Shown here: in pieces, positions 14,542 to 20,530 of the stretch
Numbering within the stretch: the stretch's first letter is position 1
Layout of the letters: each line of letters opens with the position of its first letter
Source: a virus
Direction: 5' to 3' (one strand)
IMG/VR virus record: IMGVR_UViG_3300031758_000442
Location: 1 to 28,049 of that record
Length of the DNA stretch: 28,049 nt
Notes under the pieces: generated by a model
What the model saw: the letters and a program-made list of their open reading frames with translations, nothing else
Database searches by the model: none
What the model was told of the DNA's origin: nothing
Made by a program: the position numbers and the translations under genes

Positions 14542-14542
14542 G

Positions 14543-14615
14543 AGCGGGAGAAGGGACTCGAACCCTCAACAACCAGCTTGGAAGGCTGGAGCTCTACCAA
14601 TTGAGCTACTCCCGC
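14543..14615 (-). tRNA. tRNA-Gly(TCC)
   Basis: Acceptor GCGGGAG/CTCCCGC, loop CTTCCAA, discriminator T as usual for glycine. Confidence 0.95.
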
Positions 14616-14834
14616 AGTTGTGACTACTCCCTGGGAAGTTTCGTCACGTTTACGTGAATGGGGTGATCAGACCCACTAACATCACGAGCATAGGTTTTTA
14701 ACGCCAAAACCAGTACTAAGAAACGTTAGTTTTTATCGCCCAAAACTAAATAAACGGCTTGACGTCTTGTGGACTCTCCTTTAAGTGTGCTCCACATCAA
14801 TTCTCAAGCTGAACCCTACTGCTTACACTCCCAG
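14616..14834. other. Structured spacer without a gene
   Basis: No coding sequence is supported. Several hairpins are visible: TCACG/CGTGA near 14644, AGTTTT/AAAACT near 14727, and a nested pair GCTTGA/TCAAGC enclosing TGTGGA/TCCACA between about 14756 and 14810. Confidence 0.4.
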
Positions 14835-14908
14835 TACTTCCAGTAGGACTCGAACCTACAAGATCATGATCCTAAGTCATGCGCGTATACCAATTCCGCC
14901 ATGGAAGC
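14835..14908 (-). tRNA. tRNA-Leu(TAG) with short variable loop
   Basis: Acceptor GCTTCCA/TGGAAGT, leucine-type D-arm (TGGCGGAATTGGTATACGCG), anticodon stem CATGA/TCATG and loop CTTAGGA. The variable region is only five bases (ATCTT), whereas bacterial tRNA-Leu normally has a long variable arm. Confidence 0.9.
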
Positions 14909-14995
14909 ATTTTTTTTTTGCCAGTATGTCAAAGAACTACCTAACTAATATACTCAGTTTTTAGCTAGGTTTTAAACTTTTTTCACATTTTTTTG

Positions 14996-15067
14996 AGGTT
15001 AGGGCGAGATTCGAACTCGCATACCAAGGTTTTGCAGACCCGGACCTTACCTATCGGACACCCAACC
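14996..15067 (-). tRNA. tRNA-Cys(GCA)
   Basis: Acceptor GGTTGGG/CCTAACC, loop CTGCAAA, discriminator T as expected for cysteine. The anticodon stem has one mismatch. Confidence 0.92.
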
Positions 15068-15069
15068 CT

Positions 15070-15522
15070 CTAACGACAGTGGTGATCGGCAGCCTTTGTC
15101 GCAACCTGGTTATCGGGTTTGATGTTAACCTTATAACCTAGGCTTTGAGCCCAACCGACGCTTGCCTGAACCAGAGCATTGCTGTAATGCTTTTCGCTAG
15201 GATTCAAGTCAAAGTCTATTTCTAGCTTTACCTTTATCTTAGCAGTTAGCGCTTCAGCAACCTCCATGGAGTTTTCAGTCTCCTTCCACAGACGAGTCCA
15301 CCTGTCCTTTATCTTTGTCACCTTAGTCGTGCTGTGCACGTAGTGGACTCCTCTATTGCCGTATCTATAGGCAATCACCGTGCTGTAGACAGTATGCCTA
15401 CGATGGTTTTGTGAGTCCGTCCCGACGTGTATCTCAACATAAGGGCATTCCTTTAAGATCGACAGAGTGTGTTTTACAACGTCGATCGATTGGCCGTCAA
15501 CTTTTCTAAACACTCTGTTCAT
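15070..15522 (-). CDS. RNase H-like protein of the DUF458/YkuK type
   Basis: The chosen ATG at 15522 (MNRVFRKVDG) gives 150 residues; a longer frame to 15564 would run into tRNA-Phe. The motif VEIHVGTDSQNHR is the signature first strand of the DUF458 (YkuK) family, an RNase H-like fold with an acidic active site. It is followed by the strands of STVIAYRYGNRGVHYVHST and a helix with ETENSMEVAEAL. Family members lack a settled function; some are near sporulation or nucleic-acid genes. It is embedded in the tRNA array, three bases from tRNA-Cys, so a role in RNA handling is an attractive but unproven idea. Confidence 0.85.
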   Translation of the reverse strand: MNRVFRKVDGQSIDVVKHTLSILKECPYVEIHVGTDSQNHRRHTVYSTVIAYRYGNRGVHYVHSTTKVTKIKDRWTRLWKETENSMEVAEALTAKIKVKLEIDFDLNPSEKHYSNALVQASVGWAQSLGYKVNIKPDNQVATKAADHHCR

Positions 15523-15539
15523 GATCTTTAATTTTTTTG

Positions 15540-15612
15540 TGGAGCCGATGGGTATCGAACCCATTCCTCTGGATTTTCAGTCCAGCGCAATCACCTGATC
15601 TGCCACAGCTCC
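15540..15612 (-). tRNA. tRNA-Phe(GAA)
   Basis: Acceptor GGAGCTG/CGGCTCC, anticodon stem CTGGA/TCCAG, loop CTGAAAA, discriminator A. Confidence 0.95.
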
Positions 15613-15617
15613 TTTAG

Positions 15618-15688
15618 CGCGCCCCCAAGGTTTCGAACCCTGACCGATGGGTTTGGAATCCATCATGCTACCGTTACACCAGCGACGC
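15618..15688 (-). tRNA. tRNA-Trp(CCA)
   Basis: Acceptor GCGTCGC/GGGGCGC with one G-G mismatch, loop TTCCAAA, discriminator G as in bacterial Trp tRNA. It is slightly short, with a mismatch at the base of the loop. Confidence 0.9.
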
Positions 15689-15734
15689 AATTGTGTCCGA
15701 CCTAGCTCGGAACCGACATCGGATTTTTTAATGG

Positions 15735-15807
15735 TACCCTCAAAGCGATTCGAACGCATATCTCCTGATTCGTAGTCAAGTGTTCTATCCAATTGAACTA
15801 TGTGGGC
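15735..15807 (-). tRNA. tRNA-Arg(ACG)
   Basis: Acceptor GCCCACA/TGAGGGT with one mismatch, loop CTACGAA, and CCA encoded just beyond. The anticodon A34 would need host TadA editing to inosine to read CGT, CGC and CGA. Confidence 0.92.
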
Positions 15808-15818
15808 AAGTTTTTAAG

Positions 15819-15892
15819 TATCCCTGAAGGGAGTCGAACCCTTAGCGTACGGAGCTTAAATCCGTTGTGTTTACCAATTTCACCACAGGGAC
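15819..15892 (-). tRNA. tRNA-Leu(TAA) with short variable loop
   Basis: Acceptor GTCCCTG/CAGGGAT, D-arm TGGTGAAATTGGTAAACAC, anticodon stem ACGGA/TCCGT, loop TTTAAGC. The variable loop has five bases (ACGCT), like the TAG isoacceptor and unlike normal bacterial tRNA-Leu. Confidence 0.9.
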
Positions 15893-15898
15893 TTGTTG

Positions 15899-15972
15899 GG
15901 TAACTAATGGGAATCGAACCCATGGCACAAGGAACCACAATCCTTTGCTCTACCTACTGAGCTATAGCTACC
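15899..15972 (-). tRNA. tRNA-His(GTG)
   Basis: Eight-pair acceptor including the extra G(-1)-C73 pair that identifies histidine tRNA. Loop TTGTGGT. Confidence 0.95.
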
Positions 15973-15977
15973 ATTTA

Positions 15978-16124
15978 TCACTTAGAGTTTATGAGCTTAA
16001 TCAAACGTCTGATCGTCCTCTTAAACTTTATTCTAGCGATGAGCTCGTCTAGCCCCATCTCATTGGAGGGCCGAGGAATCTTAGAGCTTTTCAGTCTTCC
16101 TTCTATTATGATCTTTTCATTCAT
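15978..16124 (-). CDS. Small basic protein, 48 residues, between tRNAs
   Basis: The frame starts MNEKIIIEGRLKSSKIPRPS and ends KLINSK, with 14 Lys/Arg and a predicted amphipathic C-terminal helix (RIKFKRTIRRLIKLI). It fills the gap between the His and Met tRNAs almost exactly. I know no family. Evidence is the intact frame, sensible composition and placement; there is no late-type box. Confidence 0.55.
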   Translation of the reverse strand: MNEKIIIEGRLKSSKIPRPSNEMGLDELIARIKFKRTIRRLIKLINSK

Positions 16125-16140
16125 TCTTCTGTTTTTTTAG

Positions 16141-16210
16141 TACCGTCGACAGGGTTCGAACCTGTTTAAGCTGCCTTATGAGAGCTGCTTCTTTTCCACT
16201 AAGCAACGGC
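16141..16210 (-). tRNA. tRNA-Met(CAT), elongator
   Basis: Acceptor GCCGTTG/CGACGGT, loop CTCATAA, stem CAGCT/GGCAG with one A-A mismatch, short D-arm. With the initiator and the Ile2-like CAT tRNAs placed elsewhere, elongator Met is the likeliest identity. Confidence 0.85.
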
Positions 16211-16214
16211 GTGT

Positions 16215-16282
16215 GTTCCATGCTCACCACGTTAAGGCTGGCCGTGAGCGATGCTACCTACGATCGACTTTCGTCATGGAAC
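16215..16282. other. Structured spacer, GTTCCATG/CATGGAAC stem
   Basis: An 8-pair closing stem (16215-16222 with 16275-16282) encloses a CTCAC/GTGAG hairpin (16223, 16244) and a small GAC/GTC hairpin. It fills the gap between Met and Ser tRNAs. Confidence 0.4.
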
Positions 16283-16285
16283 TAG

Positions 16286-16369
16286 CGGAAAACAGAGGAG
16301 TCGAACCTCATACCCTAAAGTACATCTCGCTTAGCAGGCGGACCCTCTCACCGTCGAGGATTGCTTTCC
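16286..16369 (-). tRNA. tRNA-Ser(GCT)
   Basis: Acceptor GGAAAGC/GTTTTCC, loop CTGCTAA, a variable arm of about 15 bases with its own stem (TACT/GGTA), discriminator G. So serine tRNAs here keep the long arm that the Leu tRNAs lack. Confidence 0.93.
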
Positions 16370-16374
16370 ATAGA

Positions 16375-16410
16375 GCGTAGTGGGACTGCAGTTCCCCGAG
16401 GCTCCTACGC
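16375..16410. other. Hairpin in tRNA spacer
   Basis: GCGTAG pairs with CTACGC around an inner GGGA...TCCC helix, between the Ser and Ile tRNAs. Confidence 0.4.
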
Positions 16411-16424
16411 AAGTTACTCCTCTT

Positions 16425-16501
16425 TGGTGCTTATGGCAGGTATCGAACCTACTACCTCCGACGTATCAGGTCGGCGCTCTGACCAATTGAGCTACATAAG
16501 C
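16425..16501 (-). tRNA. tRNA-Ile(GAT)
   Basis: Acceptor GCTTATG/CATAAGC, stem CCGAC/GTCGG, loop CTGATAC, discriminator A, encoded CCA. Confidence 0.95.
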
Positions 16502-16557
16502 TGGTTACAGGACCCGCACCCTGCACTGAACTTGTACTTCGTTCTATTAAGCGTTTG

Positions 16558-16631
16558 CGGATCAGATAGGGCTCGAACCTACTATCTTCCGCTTAACAGG
16601 CGGTAGCTTATACCACTTAAGCTTCTGATCC
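16558..16631 (-). tRNA. tRNA-Asn(GTT)
   Basis: Acceptor GGATCAG/CTGATCC, stem CCGC/GCGG, loop CTGTTAA, discriminator G. Confidence 0.95.
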
Positions 16632-16640
16632 ATTCTTTAG

Positions 16641-16713
16641 TACAGACGACGAGACTCGAACTCGTAACCTCGATCGTATAAGGATCTTGCTCTCACCATT
16701 GAGCTACGTCTGT
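16641..16713 (-). tRNA. tRNA-Ile(TAT)
   Basis: Acceptor ACAGACG/CGTCTGT, loop CTTATAC. The TAT anticodon reads ATA directly and is uncommon in bacteria, which normally use a lysidine-modified CAT tRNA. The array appears to carry both types. Confidence 0.9.
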
Positions 16714-16718
16714 GACTG

Positions 16719-16801
16719 TGGAAGCGATAGGACTCGAACCTACACGCCCTTACGGGAACAGATTTACAGTCTGCTGAGCCAACCAATTGCTCAACGCTTC
16801 C
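16719..16801 (-). tRNA. tRNA-Tyr(GTA)
   Basis: Acceptor GGAAGCG/CGCTTCC, stem CAGA/TCTG, loop CTGTAAA, long variable arm with hairpin CCCGTAAGGG, as in bacterial tRNA-Tyr. Confidence 0.95.
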
Positions 16802-16846
16802 AAATTAAGGAAAGAGGAAGATGGTTGCGTGGACATCCTCTTTTAC

Positions 16847-16935
16847 GATCGGCTTTACTTAGGTGTATGTCTCCCAACTCCGATGACACCAACCGACATA
16901 CACTCTCGTGTTATGGGTATCATCATTCCCCGATC
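16847..16935. other. Structured spacer, nested and possibly interlocked stems
   Basis: GATCGG/CCGATC (16847, 16930) encloses a 9-pair stem GTGTATGTC/GACATACAC (16863, 16895). The loop element GATGACACC (16882) can pair with GGTATCATC (16916), with a wobble allowed only on the minus strand, the tRNA strand. It lies between the Tyr and Val tRNAs. Confidence 0.4.
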
Positions 16936-16943
16936 AACCTTAG

Positions 16944-17017
16944 TGCACCCTGATGGATTCGAACCACCGACCAGTTGCATGTAAAACAACAGCTCTTCCT
17001 CTGAGCTAAAGGTGCGA
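16944..17017 (-). tRNA. tRNA-Val(TAC)
   Basis: Acceptor GCACCTT/AGGGTGC, stem GTTGT/GCAAC, loop TTTACAT, discriminator A. Confidence 0.93.
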
Positions 17018-17168
17018 GTTGCAGGATATCGCTTAACCTGCTGACGATGTGCACTGTTCGTCTTCGATGGCAACCATCACGATTTTTGTTACAATAAACT
17101 AATAGTGTTTATTGGATTGGTGAAGAACTGCAATAGAGTAAGATTTTTGCATTCTTCCCCATGTATCT

Positions 17169-17804
17169 TTATTTTATTTTTCTCCCAAGTCTCCATCCTT
17201 CTGGAATTAAAGAACCCTTATGAATTTTAATATTTTCTTTTTCATTGGTAATCCAACATGTTCCATATTGAGAATTGGAAGATCCCTTTTGTTTATTTTT
17301 AATTGAGTTCTTAATTTTTTCAATTGTTTCCAAACTATGTGAATGTCCAGTAAATCCACTCGAGTTTAAAATTGGAGTAAGGTGAATCTTTCGATATTCA
17401 TCATTTTCCCATAATTTTGAAACCGTTTCACTCATGGTTTTAGAAAACTTTGCAGTTTTCCTAGAAATACTCGCAGCATCCATAAATTTCTTTTTATGTT
17501 CATCTGATGAAAAACCTCCACCTCCGCCAAGGGTTAAATTCATACATAATGTATCATTCAATAACTCTTCATTCACTATCGCAGCTTCTCTCAATTTCAA
17601 AGAATTTCGATCAAGTAACCATTCAAGTATCTCTACTGAATGGTTTTCTTTTCCGTGTTTATTGATAGACAGCCATAGTCTTCTGCCGCTTCCAATATAT
17701 CCGTCTTCTAAATTAGAAGTCGAATGCATCCCGATATAATATCTCCCAGTAACATTACAAGTTGTCTTGTAAATGTAGTGATGGGTGTGTTGTTTTCTTG
17801 CCAT
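17169..17804 (-). CDS. GIY-YIG homing endonuclease (copy 2)
   Basis: A 211-residue paralog of the 12546 gene. The nuclease core reads HHYIYKTT and RYYIGMHST, then GYIGSG and LREAAIVNE. The linker and DNA-binding part has HSLETIEKIKNS (NUMOD3-like) and a terminal SQYGTCWI module. N-terminal halves are nearly the same in the two copies; the central DNA-recognition parts differ, which suggests different target sites. It sits between the Val and Lys tRNAs. Its leader duplicates that of copy 1, with a paired compensatory substitution. Confidence 0.93.
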   Translation of the reverse strand: MARKQHTHHYIYKTTCNVTGRYYIGMHSTSNLEDGYIGSGRRLWLSINKHGKENHSVEILEWLLDRNSLKLREAAIVNEELLNDTLCMNLTLGGGGGFSSDEHKKKFMDAASISRKTAKFSKTMSETVSKLWENDEYRKIHLTPILNSSGFTGHSHSLETIEKIKNSIKNKQKGSSNSQYGTCWITNEKENIKIHKGSLIPEGWRLGRKIK

Positions 17805-17807
17805 AAT

Positions 17808-17844
17808 GTACCTTCATTTTGATTATTTATCTCGATGAAGGTAC
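17808..17844 (-). promoter_or_regulatory. Leader hairpin with internal late box, homing endonuclease copy 2
   Basis: Arms 17808-17817 and 17835-17844 pair over ten bases; the loop carries GATAAATAA (17823-17831, minus strand), 18 bases before the ATG at 17804. Relative to copy 1, the pair 13202-13222 (G-C) is A-T here (17816-17836), so pairing is preserved. Confidence 0.8.
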
Positions 17845-17857
17845 AAAATAGTCATAG

Positions 17858-17929
17858 TGATCCCGCCGAGAGTCGAACTCGATTTCATAGATTAAAAGTC
17901 TATTACATCACCACCAATGTTTCGGGATC
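17858..17929 (-). tRNA. tRNA-Lys(TTT)
   Basis: Acceptor GATCCCG/CGGGATC, stem ATAGA/TCTAT, loop CTTTTAA, discriminator A. Confidence 0.94.
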
Positions 17930-18066
17930 TTTAGTTTGCGACTCTTGTCGCTCTTGTCACTTTCCATGGTCTTTGGAATTTTTTAATTGTGGATCACTTT
18001 GTTTTTAATTGTGGCTCATCTAGATTAGTATCTGATCCATAAGATACTGCTAAATGAGCCACATCG

Positions 18067-18139
18067 TCTAAGTGAGAGGGCTCGAACCTCCGGCCTGAGC
18101 ATCCCAAATGCCCCGCTCTACCAACTGAGCTACACCTAG
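18067..18139 (-). tRNA. tRNA-Pro(TGG)
   Basis: Acceptor CTAGGTG/CACTTAG begins with the C1-G72 pair typical of proline tRNA. Loop TTTGGGA. Confidence 0.94.
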
Positions 18140-18145
18140 TTATTG

Positions 18146-18231
18146 AGGAGAGAGCGGGATTCGAACCCGCGGATCCGTGAAGATCTCCGGTTTTCAAGAC
18201 CGGTGCAATAAGCCAACTCTACCATCTCTCC
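18146..18231 (-). tRNA. tRNA-Ser(TGA)
   Basis: Acceptor GGAGAGA/TCTCTCC, stem CCGGT/ACCGG, loop CTTGAAA, variable arm with GATC/GATC stem. The discriminator appears to be T instead of the usual G. Confidence 0.93.
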
Positions 18232-18238
18232 TTAATCG

Positions 18239-18309
18239 TTGTCTCGGCTGGAATCGAACCAACACACTCGGAGCCAAAATCCGATGCCCTGCCTTTAGGC
18301 TACGAGACA
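18239..18309 (-). tRNA. tRNA-Gln(TTG)
   Basis: Acceptor TGTCTCG/CGAGACA with the T1-A72 pair typical of glutamine tRNA. Stem TCGGA/TCCGA, loop TTTTGGC. Confidence 0.94.
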
Positions 18310-18342
18310 ATTAATGGCCAATATGTCAAAGAACTTCTTCAG

Positions 18343-18414
18343 AGCTCTGTGTAGGAATCGAACCCACTTATCTTGAGTACAAATCAAGTACATCACCTTT
18401 TATGTTTACAGAGC
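18343..18414 (-). tRNA. tRNA-Thr(TGT)
   Basis: Acceptor GCTCTGT/ACAGAGC, stem CTTGA/TCAAG, loop TTTGTAC. It is the first tRNA of the array in the direction of transcription. Confidence 0.93.
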
Positions 18415-18424
18415 CTATAAAAGC

Positions 18425-18453
18425 AAAAAACCCGAATCTTTTGGACTCGGGTT
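18425..18453 (-). terminator. Intrinsic terminator upstream of the tRNA array
   Basis: On the minus strand AACCCGAGTC and GATTCGGGTT pair with one G-U and are followed by TTTTTT. It would stop transcripts of the 19369-18482 genes about ten bases before tRNA-Thr, so the array needs its own promoter or read-through. Confidence 0.85.
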
Positions 18454-18481
18454 CAGTTATTTCTAGTTAAACGTTTTTAAT

Positions 18482-18625
18482 CTAGTTCATGATTCTCGAG
18501 TCGTTAGGTGATCGCGTCGGCTGCCCCTCATATCTAAAGTCGCACGCCATCTTGCTAATCGATTGCCAGCTGTGATTGCCAACCGATAAGAGCGCCAAAT
18601 TTGATATGTTAACTCGTGTTTTCAT
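18482..18625 (-). CDS. Small protein, 47 residues
   Basis: The frame begins MKTRVNISNLALLSVGNHSW and ends SRIMN before TAG. It lies between the CHAP-like gene and a good terminator, and TATAAATAA stands seven bases upstream of the ATG, which would give a nearly leaderless transcript. No family is recognised. It is supported by promoter-gene-terminator order rather than by homology. Confidence 0.5.
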   Translation of the reverse strand: MKTRVNISNLALLSVGNHSWQSISKMACDFRYEGQPTRSPNDSRIMN

Positions 18626-18632
18626 TTCTTGT

Positions 18633-18641
18633 TTATTTATA
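18633..18641 (-). promoter_or_regulatory. Late-promoter-like box (TATAAATAA)
   Basis: TATAAATAA on the minus strand, followed by ACAAGAA and the ATG of the 47-residue gene. The spacing of seven bases is shorter than the usual 16-18. Confidence 0.5.
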
Positions 18642-18754
18642 TCTTAAAAATGGTGTTTTTCTAAGATTAGTGGTGCAAATATACAAACTTTTTTAGAACT
18701 AGAAAAACCTTTTTAATTTTTTTTATGAAAATTTTCTAAGTATTTGGTTTTTAG

Positions 18755-19369
18755 TTAGACTTCCTTACCTCCGCCTAATGAAACGGTTGAAGTAGATACT
18801 AAAGAACTAGCAGCCGCTTGTAACGCTGCACTAAATTCAGGACTCTGTACGTAGTCTGCAAAACCCAATGTGCTTGCACCGTCTATCGTGTATTTGTTTA
18901 ACTTTACTTGATCTGATGAGTTTCCATCGACCGTTGTGAAGCTATTACCGTCTACTGAAATTACTATTCCAGTATGACCTCCGCCTTGTCTACTCTTATA
19001 GAATATCTGGCCAGCCTTTACTTTAGTCGGATCCTGTATCGCATCGGCTCTAGTTATCTTGGTGACTCCAGTAGGAATCTTTCTCCAGTGATCAACGACT
19101 CCTGCAGTTTTAGGTAGAGGGTGTGTACCTCCAGTAAACTCATCAAAGATTCCATAAACGAATGCCATGCACCAAGGATAGCCTGTGCCTAGTCCAACCT
19201 TATTTAAGAAACCTTTAACCATTTCACCGCCGTTCTTACCTTCCTCCTTCTTTCCCAAGTATTTTTTAATGATTGAGATGAACTGTGAAGCCTTTTGCTG
19301 AGCATTAGTAGGTTCTACCTGAATGGCACCTTCCGTTATGAACTGAGAAAATGATCTGACAGTTGTCAT
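18755..19369 (-). CDS. CHAP/NlpC-P60-like hydrolase with capsid-targeting N-terminus
   Basis: A 204-residue protein. MTTVRSFSQFITE|G closely matches the T4 capsid-targeting/prohead-protease pattern and the peptide of the 1882 product. The catalytic region shows GYPWCMAFVYGIF (Cys-67 at a helix start), then AGQIFYKS and GGHTGIVISVDG (His-132), then TVDGNSS, the Cys-His-polar order of CHAP-type papain-fold peptidoglycan hydrolases. A conserved-looking helix before Cys (QFISIIKKYLG) fits the family. An AATAAATAA box lies 12 bases upstream of the ATG. I infer an enzyme packed in the head and released into the host envelope on infection; a lysis or tail role is the alternative. Confidence 0.85.
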   Translation of the reverse strand: MTTVRSFSQFITEGAIQVEPTNAQQKASQFISIIKKYLGKKEEGKNGGEMVKGFLNKVGLGTGYPWCMAFVYGIFDEFTGGTHPLPKTAGVVDHWRKIPTGVTKITRADAIQDPTKVKAGQIFYKSRQGGGHTGIVISVDGNSFTTVDGNSSDQVKLNKYTIDGASTLGFADYVQSPEFSAALQAAASSLVSTSTVSLGGGKEV

Positions 19370-19381
19370 CTAGTTTTATTT

Positions 19382-19390
19382 TTATTTATT
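19382..19390 (-). promoter_or_regulatory. Late-promoter-like box (AATAAATAA)
   Basis: AATAAATAA on the minus strand, 12 bases before the CHAP-like gene's ATG. Confidence 0.5.
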
Positions 19391-19421
19391 CCTCAGAGCT
19401 GCCTACTCGATAAGGATGAGT

Positions 19422-19652
19422 CTATTTAGCTCTATGGATAGGGTTTGAACAGTTACCTTTGTGAGATCCCCATATGCTTTTACCAAAACCTACCTTGATG
19501 TATTCACACCCTTCGTATTCGTATTCAATTACTCGCTGATAATAGTTCTCAGTTTCTTTAGATAGTTCATTTGCACCCAAGTTTTTCTTTTCTTCGGGTT
19601 TGGCCTCACACGAAAGCAAAACCATTGATAAGATCAAGATAAGTTTATTCAT
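19422..19652 (-). CDS. Small lipoprotein
   Basis: With the start at 19652 the product has 76 residues. MNKLILILSMVLLSC is a signal peptide ending in a lipobox, with lipidation expected at Cys-15. The acidic/lysine stretch after the Cys (EAKPEEKK) resembles the surface-export signals of Bacteroidota lipoproteins. The C-terminal part (EYEGCEYIKVGF, then SHKGNCSNP) resembles small phage and Bacteroidota proteins with a GCEYI...HKGNC pattern. The frame extends 11 residues upstream, but the hydrophobic start fits 19652. A role in the infected cell envelope, such as exclusion of other phages, is possible. Confidence 0.7.
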   Translation of the reverse strand: MNKLILILSMVLLSCEAKPEEKKNLGANELSKETENYYQRVIEYEYEGCEYIKVGFGKSIWGSHKGNCSNPIHRAK

Positions 19653-19665
19653 AACGCTTTTGTTT

Positions 19666-19674
19666 TTATTTAGT
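19666..19674 (-). promoter_or_regulatory. Late-promoter-like box (ACTAAATAA)
   Basis: ACTAAATAA on the minus strand, 13 bases before the lipoprotein ATG; a weaker variant of the recurring box. Confidence 0.35.
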
Positions 19675-19716
19675 AGGTGTTTCATATAATCTAAAACAGC
19701 GGATCGTTAATTCTTT

Positions 19717-20526
19717 TTAATGTTGATAGTCTTCTAAAATTTTAATCACACGTTTATAAAAAAGATCATTCAAATGTCTACTTTCATATAGCATCCCGTC
19801 TGAACGTGAGGCGCAATCGATCAAGTCTTCAAAATTTGTTGTGTCACAAATTGGGACTCTATGTTTAAGGTTTATGATTTTGCTATTTACTTTTTTTGAT
19901 TCTGAAAAATAAATCACTTTTTTATTTAGTAACTGTGACCAGTATGTTCCATGATAGGTTGTCGATATTATGATTTCCTTAGAAGATATGAAGTCGATCA
20001 AGTTATCAATCGATTCGTCATTTTTTATTTTAGGAAAAACGTCGATGTTGACTGGCAGTCGAGTGTGTTCTATTATGCCCACTCTATCCGTCACCTCAAA
20101 GGGTTTATCAAATATCGAGTGTTTACAGGACACGCACGGTAGATATTCTGAATTTAATTCGTATGAAATGTCTCTAACTCCAGAGCATATTACATTTTTA
20201 TGATTTAAGATACTGAATGCTGGGACCTCGGTGGTGTTACTACCCACTCCCCAAAAAATAACTTTATTGTTTTCAACTAAGTATTCTGTAGTTTTTTGTA
20301 TTGAGTTATCATTAGTTGTTATTAGACCGCCTCCGCCTATGATGACTAACGAATCTGTAATGTTTGAGGATTCATAATCCTTATTTCCTTCAAGAAAAAA
20401 GTATACGTCCATGTAGTGAACTTGCCTTACCTTGAATTTTGAAAAGTCATAATATTTTAGAGGACTTGACCAAAAATCACCGGCATTACCTATGTAGTTT
20501 ACGTTTATAAAAACAATCTCCTTCAT
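19717..20526 (-). CDS. Polysaccharide pyruvyl transferase-like protein
   Basis: A 269-residue protein with the hallmarks of the polysaccharide pyruvyl transferase superfamily: an N-terminal NYIGNAGDFW motif, VIIGGGGLIT (around residue 62), FWGVGSNT, the SGVRD step, a PCVSC segment, and the C-terminal ISTTYHGTYWSQLL motif. Family members add pyruvate ketals, or sugars, to surface glycans. In a phage this could alter host capsule or decorate virion glycans. It lies four bases after the thioesterase stop, so it is co-transcribed with it. Confidence 0.85.
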   Translation of the reverse strand: MKEIVFINVNYIGNAGDFWSSPLKYYDFSKFKVRQVHYMDVYFFLEGNKDYESSNITDSLVIIGGGGLITTNDNSIQKTTEYLVENNKVIFWGVGSNTTEVPAFSILNHKNVICSGVRDISYELNSEYLPCVSCKHSIFDKPFEVTDRVGIIEHTRLPVNIDVFPKIKNDESIDNLIDFISSKEIIISTTYHGTYWSQLLNKKVIYFSESKKVNSKIINLKHRVPICDTTNFEDLIDCASRSDGMLYESRHLNDLFYKRVIKILEDYQH

Positions 20527-20530
20527 AGTT

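Noticed and set aside
14327-14542. Hammerhead-type ribozyme (CTGATA near 14402)
   Set aside because: The required CTGANGA and GAAA core elements are not both present in the right order.
15523-15564. Longer start for the DUF458-like gene
   Set aside because: The extra 14 codons lie mostly inside tRNA-Phe, and the ATG at 15522 gives the usual family start.
13192-16953. Open frames on both strands across the tRNA array (for example 13192-13392, 14013-14261, 14090-14416, 15577-15792, 16361-16606, 16687-16953)
   Set aside because: They run through tRNA sequence; their peptides contain translated tRNA T-loops and have no protein-like composition.
17090-17125. AT-rich hairpin CAATAAAC/GTTTATTG after the second homing endonuclease
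   Set aside because: It pairs over eight bases, but no T-run follows on the transcribed strand, so I do not call a terminator.
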